This document shows, in pieces, positions 58,981-64,000 of a DNA stretch of 64,000 nt. Every line of letters starts with the position of its first letter. Positions within the stretch are counted from its first letter, which is position 1. Under the pieces are notes generated by a model that was not told the origin of the DNA, made no database searches, and worked only from the letters and a program-made list of their open reading frames with translations. The translations under genes were made by a program, and so were the position numbers. The DNA comes from Flavobacteriaceae bacterium. Lineage in GTDB: Bacteria; Bacteroidota; Bacteroidia; Flavobacteriales; Flavobacteriaceae. Location of the stretch: assembly GCA_003564185.1 (NCBI GenBank), contig PXFS01000055.1, forward strand, positions 27,017 through 91,016, given 5' to 3'.

Positions 58981-60672
58981 TTAATTTTTCCTGTAAATTT
59001 CAGCTTCAAATATAGACGTATTTCCCACTTTATCGGTAACAATCAACTTAAAATCGTTTTTACCATCTTGAAAAACACCGTCATCAAAATAATGAGTTAA
59101 CTGTTTTGTTTTATAATCGTATTCCATCAGTATAAAATTACCATTGACAGTGGCTTTATAATCCTGAATACCGGTCTCCTCATCATCAATTTCAATTTTT
59201 AAAGTGTCGTAATTAGACATCCACTTCTTATTACGAAAATTTAAGGGATTTATTGTTGGAGGTTCACGATCAAAAGCTAATTCAAACCTTCCAAAGCTTT
59301 TGGTAGAAGCAATTAAACGCTGACTCTTTTGTTGAGTATTGACGTAAAACTTGGTACCCCAGGGCATTACATTAGCAATATAAGCCTGACTTAAATCTTC
59401 ATGATTAGGTAAATCAAAACCTATTTGAATGTTTTTGTGCAAGGCTGTTCTATAGTCATGTAAGTCTATAGCGTTTTTACTGAAGTTGATATTTAAGTAA
59501 GTATCTTCATATAATGCCCCTTTTGGAATATACACATCAATATTTTTATCTTCAAAAACCGAAGCTTGCTGTGCAGAAACAAAAAAAGCTGTTTTTTCTA
59601 TAGCGGAAGTTTGCGTAATAGGTAATTCAACAAAATCTATAGGGATAATAATTCTTTTTGAGTTCCCTGCAAAATCGAATACACGAATCTCATAATTGTA
59701 GGAAAACTCATCATCAATAATTTCAAGTATGCCTTTTTTATTGTTGAAAGTATATACGCTTAGCGGATTATTTTCAGGGATAAACAACTTTTGAATTTTC
59801 TTTTTGTGTTCCTTGAAATAGGAGTAATCAATAGCCGAATTAAGGTACCTAGTTTCAGCAAATGAAAATAAGTCATAAGCTACTTCAAAGTGTTTAGCTC
59901 CGTTTAAGTAGGTTTCAATTTTATATACCCCATTTCTATTCACCGCTAAATCCAATTGGTCATCGGTACTTACTCCAAAGCCTATTAATCCGCTTGCTTG
60001 CAAGGGATTAGTTTTGTAATCTCCTGATTGAGTAGGCTTCATTTGAATGCGTTGTCTACCCTGCTTACCTTCTACTTGGGCTTCCTCATCAAAGGTGTAA
60101 GCCCATAAACTTCCAATTCTTGGCGCTCTGGTATCTTTTATTTCAGAAAAACCAAAAAGCAATGGATTCATAGGTCTTGAGGAGGCATCTCGAATTTCAA
60201 AATGCACATGCGGACCACCGCTGGATCCTGTATCACCAGAAAGTGCAATCAACTCACCTTGGCTAACTTGAAATTGATTTTTTTCTGGAAAAAGCTCTAT
60301 TTCATAAGTTTCTTTTTCATATTGTTTTTTCTTTACATAGGCTTCAATTTCGTCATTAAACTTACTTAAGTGAGCATAAACGGTCTGGTAACCATTAGGA
60401 TGTTGAATATATAATGCTCTTCCATAGCCAAAACGCTGAATTTTAATTCGACTAATATATCCTTCAGCAGAAGCTTTTACAGGAAGGCCAATTTCTTGGT
60501 TTGTCTTTATGTCTATTCCTGCATGAAAGTGGTTGGACCTTAATTCTCCAAAAGTTCCGGAAAGTACAAGAGGAATTTCAACAGGGCTTTCAAAATAATT
60601 TTGAGGAACATCAATTTGTGAAAAGCCTTTAAATGAAAAAAATACAAAAAGAATAAATAAAAATCGAATCAT
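58981..60672 (-). CDS. M23 family metallopeptidase
   Basis: Signal peptide; NHFHAGIDIKTNQEIGLPVKASAEGYISRI ... GGPHVHFEIRD. Confidence 0.92.
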   Translation of the reverse strand: MIRFLFILFVFFSFKGFSQIDVPQNYFESPVEIPLVLSGTFGELRSNHFHAGIDIKTNQEIGLPVKASAEGYISRIKIQRFGYGRALYIQHPNGYQTVYAHLSKFNDEIEAYVKKKQYEKETYEIELFPEKNQFQVSQGELIALSGDTGSSGGPHVHFEIRDASSRPMNPLLFGFSEIKDTRAPRIGSLWAYTFDEEAQVEGKQGRQRIQMKPTQSGDYKTNPLQASGLIGFGVSTDDQLDLAVNRNGVYKIETYLNGAKHFEVAYDLFSFAETRYLNSAIDYSYFKEHKKKIQKLFIPENNPLSVYTFNNKKGILEIIDDEFSYNYEIRVFDFAGNSKRIIIPIDFVELPITQTSAIEKTAFFVSAQQASVFEDKNIDVYIPKGALYEDTYLNINFSKNAIDLHDYRTALHKNIQIGFDLPNHEDLSQAYIANVMPWGTKFYVNTQQKSQRLIASTKSFGRFELAFDREPPTINPLNFRNKKWMSNYDTLKIEIDDEETGIQDYKATVNGNFILMEYDYKTKQLTHYFDDGVFQDGKNDFKLIVTDKVGNTSIFEAEIYRKN

Positions 60673-60771
60673 TATTTTTCGTTTATTGGTTAGCTGTCAA
60701 AGTTAATTAATTTTTCATCGAAATTAAAAAAGCTATAATCCATAATTAATAACATGGGTGCTCGAAGTAAA

Positions 60772-61563
60772 TTAAGCGTTTCTTTGCCTCACGGCTTCAA
60801 ATAATAAAATTCCCGAAGCTACTGAAACGTTCATTGAATCAACCTGCCCACGCATGGGTATACTAATGTTTTGATTAGAGGCTTCTCTCCAACTGTCGGT
60901 TAAACCTGTTGATTCCGTACCCATAACAATTGCACAAGCTTCAGAATAATCTACCTGCGTGTAGGCTTTAGCTTCTTGGAGTATAGCAGCATAAATTAAA
61001 ATCGAATTTTGTTGTAAAAAACCTATGATTTCTTCCGAAGAACCGCAGGCTATTTGGTTAGTAAATACTGTACCTACGCTAGAACGAATAATATTAGGGT
61101 GGTAGAGGTCCGTTTTTAAATCAGCTATACAAACAGCATCTGCTCCGCAGGCATCGGCAGTTCGTAAGAGTGCTCCAATATTGCCAGGCTTCTCAGGAGC
61201 CTCTGCAACTAACAATAGTGGATTTGAATTATTAAACTTTAGGCGGTTGAGCGTATTAGGTCTAGATTTAGCCACAGCAATCACCCCCTCTGTACTCCCT
61301 CTATAGGCTACTTTTTTATAAATTTTCTGATGTAATGAAATCAAATTTACTTGTCTAGAAAAAATAGATTCTACTTCCAAAGTAGAAATAAAATCAGGAC
61401 AAAAATAAACTTCTTTAAATTCGAATCCACCTGAAACACAGAGCTCAATTTCCTGCTTTCCTTCCACAACAAATACCTCTTGCGCTTTGCGAGCTTTCGA
61501 TTTGGATTGCAATTGAAGTAATTCTTTTATACTTGGATTTTGAAAACTTGTAATGTGTTTCAT
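60772..61563 (-). CDS. TrmH/SpoU family RNA 2'-O-methyltransferase
   Basis: EKPGNIGALLRTADACGADAVCI, VMGTESTGLTDSW, SMNVSVASGILLFEAVRQR. Confidence 0.93.
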   Translation of the reverse strand: MKHITSFQNPSIKELLQLQSKSKARKAQEVFVVEGKQEIELCVSGGFEFKEVYFCPDFISTLEVESIFSRQVNLISLHQKIYKKVAYRGSTEGVIAVAKSRPNTLNRLKFNNSNPLLLVAEAPEKPGNIGALLRTADACGADAVCIADLKTDLYHPNIIRSSVGTVFTNQIACGSSEEIIGFLQQNSILIYAAILQEAKAYTQVDYSEACAIVMGTESTGLTDSWREASNQNISIPMRGQVDSMNVSVASGILLFEAVRQRNA

Positions 61564-61805
61564 TCTCTTTGGGGTTGGTGAAATACAAAGTTGCTTGCAG
61601 GACTAGGCCTAAGTTTTGAATTGGACAATATGAAGTCTTCCACTTGGCATCAAATTTTATCAACTATTGCATAGCTCTTTAAAGCTAAAAACTCTGCTTA
61701 GTCAAACTTATAGAATTATTTTCACAAGCTAGTATACTTCAAAAACAATCAAATAAGGCTAAATAAGCAGAGATTAAATATCATCTTTTAAGCCAATGAA
61801 TTTAC

Positions 61806-63197
61806 TTATAAATGAATTACTTCATCATAAGCATCAGCTACAGCTTCCATCACTGCTTCACTCATAGTTGGATGTGGGTGAACTGCTTTTAAAACTTCAT
61901 GACCTGTAGTTTCTAGTTTTCTACCTAGTACCGCTTCTGCAATCATATCGGTTACACCAGCACCAAGCATGTGGCAACCTAACCATTCACCGTACTTGGC
62001 ATCAAAAATAACTTTCACAAAACCATCTTTACTTCCTTCAGCACTTGCTTTTCCAGAAGCTGAAAAAGGAAATTTACCCACTTTTATGTCGTATCCTGCT
62101 TCTTTAGCTTGAGTCTCCGTCATGCCCACTGAAGCAATTTCTGGATTAGAGTAAGTACACCCAGGAATATTACCATAATCTAGGGCTTCAACTTTCATTC
62201 CGGCAATTTTTTCTACACAAAGTATACCTTCGGCTGAAGCAACGTGTGCTAAAGCAGGCCCGTGAGTTACATCCCCAATGGCGTAGTATCCTGGCACATT
62301 AGTTTGGTAGTAATCATTTACCACAATTTTATCTTTGTCAGTTTTGATACCCACTTCCTCAAGTCCTATATTTTCAATATTGGTCTTAATTCCAACCGCA
62401 GAAAGTACGATATCAGCCTCCAGAATTTCTTCTCCTTTTTTGGTTTTAACGGTAGCTTTAACTTTACTGCCCGATGTATCAACTTTCTCTACAGAAGAAT
62501 TGGTCATAATTTTAATGCCTTTTTTCTTGTAGATCTTTTCAAATCCTTTAGATACTTCTTCATCTTCCACGGGTACAATCCTAGGCTGAAATTCAACTAC
62601 AGTAACCTTTGTTCCCATAGAATTGTAAAAGCTTGCAAACTCTACTCCAATAGCTCCAGAACCAACAACAATCATAGATTCAGGTTGTTTATCTAAAGTC
62701 ATTGCTTGACGGTATCCTATTACTTTTTTCCCGTCTTGTGGCAGCGAAGGAAGTTCTCTAGATCGTGCACCAGTTGCAATAATTACATGTTTTGCTTCGT
62801 AGTCTTTACTTTTTCCATCTTTATCTTCAACGCTTACTTTTTTGCCTGGTTTTAGTTTACCATGACCTTCAATAACGTCAATTTTATTTTTTTTCATCAA
62901 GAATTGAACTCCTTTGCTCATTCCATCAGCTACATTTCTACTTCTTTTAACCACGGCTGTAAAGTCTTTATCTGCTTTTTCAACTTTTAAACCATAATCA
63001 TCAGCGTGTTTTAAAAAGTCAAAAACCTTAGCGCTTTTCAATAAAGCTTTGGTTGGAATACAGCCCCAGTTCAAACAAACTCCACCTAGGCTTTCTTTTT
63101 CAACCACAGCGGTTTTCATCCCTAACTGAGATGCTCTAATAGCAGTAACATAGCCTCCTGGACCACTTCCTAAAACAATAACATCGTATTTACTCAT
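61806..63197 (-). CDS. lpdA: dihydrolipoyl dehydrogenase
   Basis: GGVCLNWGCIPTKALL redox disulfide, YYAIGDVTHGPALAHVASAEG, HPHPTMSEAVMEA. Confidence 0.97.
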   Translation of the reverse strand: MSKYDVIVLGSGPGGYVTAIRASQLGMKTAVVEKESLGGVCLNWGCIPTKALLKSAKVFDFLKHADDYGLKVEKADKDFTAVVKRSRNVADGMSKGVQFLMKKNKIDVIEGHGKLKPGKKVSVEDKDGKSKDYEAKHVIIATGARSRELPSLPQDGKKVIGYRQAMTLDKQPESMIVVGSGAIGVEFASFYNSMGTKVTVVEFQPRIVPVEDEEVSKGFEKIYKKKGIKIMTNSSVEKVDTSGSKVKATVKTKKGEEILEADIVLSAVGIKTNIENIGLEEVGIKTDKDKIVVNDYYQTNVPGYYAIGDVTHGPALAHVASAEGILCVEKIAGMKVEALDYGNIPGCTYSNPEIASVGMTETQAKEAGYDIKVGKFPFSASGKASAEGSKDGFVKVIFDAKYGEWLGCHMLGAGVTDMIAEAVLGRKLETTGHEVLKAVHPHPTMSEAVMEAVADAYDEVIHL

Positions 63198-63438
63198 ATC
63201 CTTAGATTTATCTTCAAAATTTTAAAAATGCTAAATTAATAATATTCCAACGAATAGCGATTACTTAAATCAAATTTGTGAAGTCTAGCTCAAAATAGAG
63301 TAAAAATTCAAATGAATTATACAAGGTTAAATTCTAAATTCATTCAATTTTATTTTAAAAACTGACTTTTGGTTAAAATATTCAAAAGTGAATGGTGAAT
63401 AAGTTGATATTTTTTTGCTTTGTTAATAATTTAAAATC

Positions 63439-63993
63439 TTGTTTATGTTCTTTTCTACGAAAAATTACTTTTTTTTAAGCCTAGTTTTCTTATTTCTAGC
63501 CTCTTGTTCCACCGATGATGATAGTGGAGTAATTCCAGAGCAGTCACCGAATTTATCACAAGCCTTAGACGGAGCAAATTTAACAAGTCTAGCTGAAGCG
63601 ATTAATGCAATAGATGAATTAGAAATAGACTTAGTAAGTGCACCCGCTATAACCGTTTTTGCTCCTACTAATGAAGCCTTTGATCAAGCCATTGAAGCCT
63701 ACGAGGTTGATACGCTCAATCAACTTATCGATGCTATTGGAGGTTTAGAAAACTTAGAAACTCTTTTAGGATTCCACGTTATTCCTACCGTAGCCTTTTC
63801 TTCTTCTTTTACTGAAGGTGTGCAAAGTTTAGCAACCTTATCAGATCAGGAAATTACTATAATAGTAGATGATAGCGGAGTACAGGTAGCTGACTTACAA
63901 GGAAATTCAGCTAATGTTACTACGGTTGATATTGAAATCGAAAATGGTGTAGTACACATTATTGACCAAGTCCTTTTACCTGAATTCAACTAA
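63439..63993 (+). CDS. fasciclin (FAS1) domain lipoprotein
   Basis: Lipobox LFLASCSTDDD; ITVFAPTNEAFDQAI...LLGFHVIP...IENGVVHIIDQVLLP. Confidence 0.92.
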   Translation: MFMFFSTKNYFFLSLVFLFLASCSTDDDSGVIPEQSPNLSQALDGANLTSLAEAINAIDELEIDLVSAPAITVFAPTNEAFDQAIEAYEVDTLNQLIDAIGGLENLETLLGFHVIPTVAFSSSFTEGVQSLATLSDQEITIIVDDSGVQVADLQGNSANVTTVDIEIENGVVHIIDQVLLPEFN

Positions 63994-64000
63994 AAAAACG

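Noticed and set aside
58976-59042. Overlap between the TonB receptor and M23 peptidase genes as annotated by the track
   Set aside because: Probably a start-site artefact; a TTG at 58976, just after the M23 stop, gives a plausible signal peptide (LKTYWLNLTFVFIFALGQAQ).
62262-62696. 144-aa plus-strand ORF opposite lpdA
   Set aside because: Shadow ORF; lpdA on the minus strand is unambiguous. The same applies to most short antisense ORFs in the track (e.g. 453-674, 916-1134, 4400-4750, 14510-14830, 23572-23904, 46393-46665, 57111-57419).
1-64000. CRISPR array, prophage, integrase, transposase, toxin-antitoxin or defence island
   Set aside because: No regularly spaced repeats and no proteins with the corresponding motifs; long ORFs are nearly all assignable to housekeeping or known families.

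Overview
This 64 kb, AT-rich window looks like ordinary chromosomal core from a Flavobacteriia-type Bacteroidota. Supporting signs are TAnnTTTG-like -7 boxes, a T9SS sorting domain, SDDD-type lipoproteins, and a TonB-dependent receptor with a carboxypeptidase-like N-terminal domain. I see no prophage, IS element, CRISPR array or recognisable defence island. Main blocks: ftsK(partial)-lolA-lptF/G-ribBA; DUF2490; DUF3137-lemA; methyltransferase; nucleoid-associated protein; tandem DUF368-aroE-hybrid histidine kinase; bcp / nth-ALDC-like; a complete trp operon (trpE,G,D,C,F,B,A); DUF349; a GCS2-CBS plus AstE/AspA-type deacylase pair; VOC/AI-2E/sulfotransferase/SDR; lipoproteins; histidine phosphatase; patatin; an Fe3+ ABC operon (fbpABC-like) coupled to an M1 aminopeptidase; BtuF-like; PLP decarboxylase; mgtC-mgtE; outer-membrane and T9SS proteins; rlmN; redoxins; an apparently truncated cysteine desulfurase; tRNA-Val(GAC); TonB receptor; M23 peptidase; SpoU methylase; lpdA; fasciclin. 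The most interesting items are: (1) a trp leader peptide (MLINLNYTWWWKIFTSNVVK) missing from the ORF track, followed by a perfect 15-bp terminator, i.e. an apparent ribosome-mediated trp attenuator; (2) a structured ~115-nt intergenic element inside the trp operon between trpE and trpG; (3) an endonuclease III with no cysteine at all, so no 4Fe-4S cluster; (4) a RibBA whose GTP cyclohydrolase II half has lost its zinc and catalytic motifs; (5) an in-frame TAA that removes the conserved C-terminus of a cysteine desulfurase; (6) a signal-peptide-bearing acetolactate-decarboxylase-like protein; (7) a GCS2-CBS ligase overlapping a zinc deacylase gene. Family calls come from motif recognition by eye; no database search was run.
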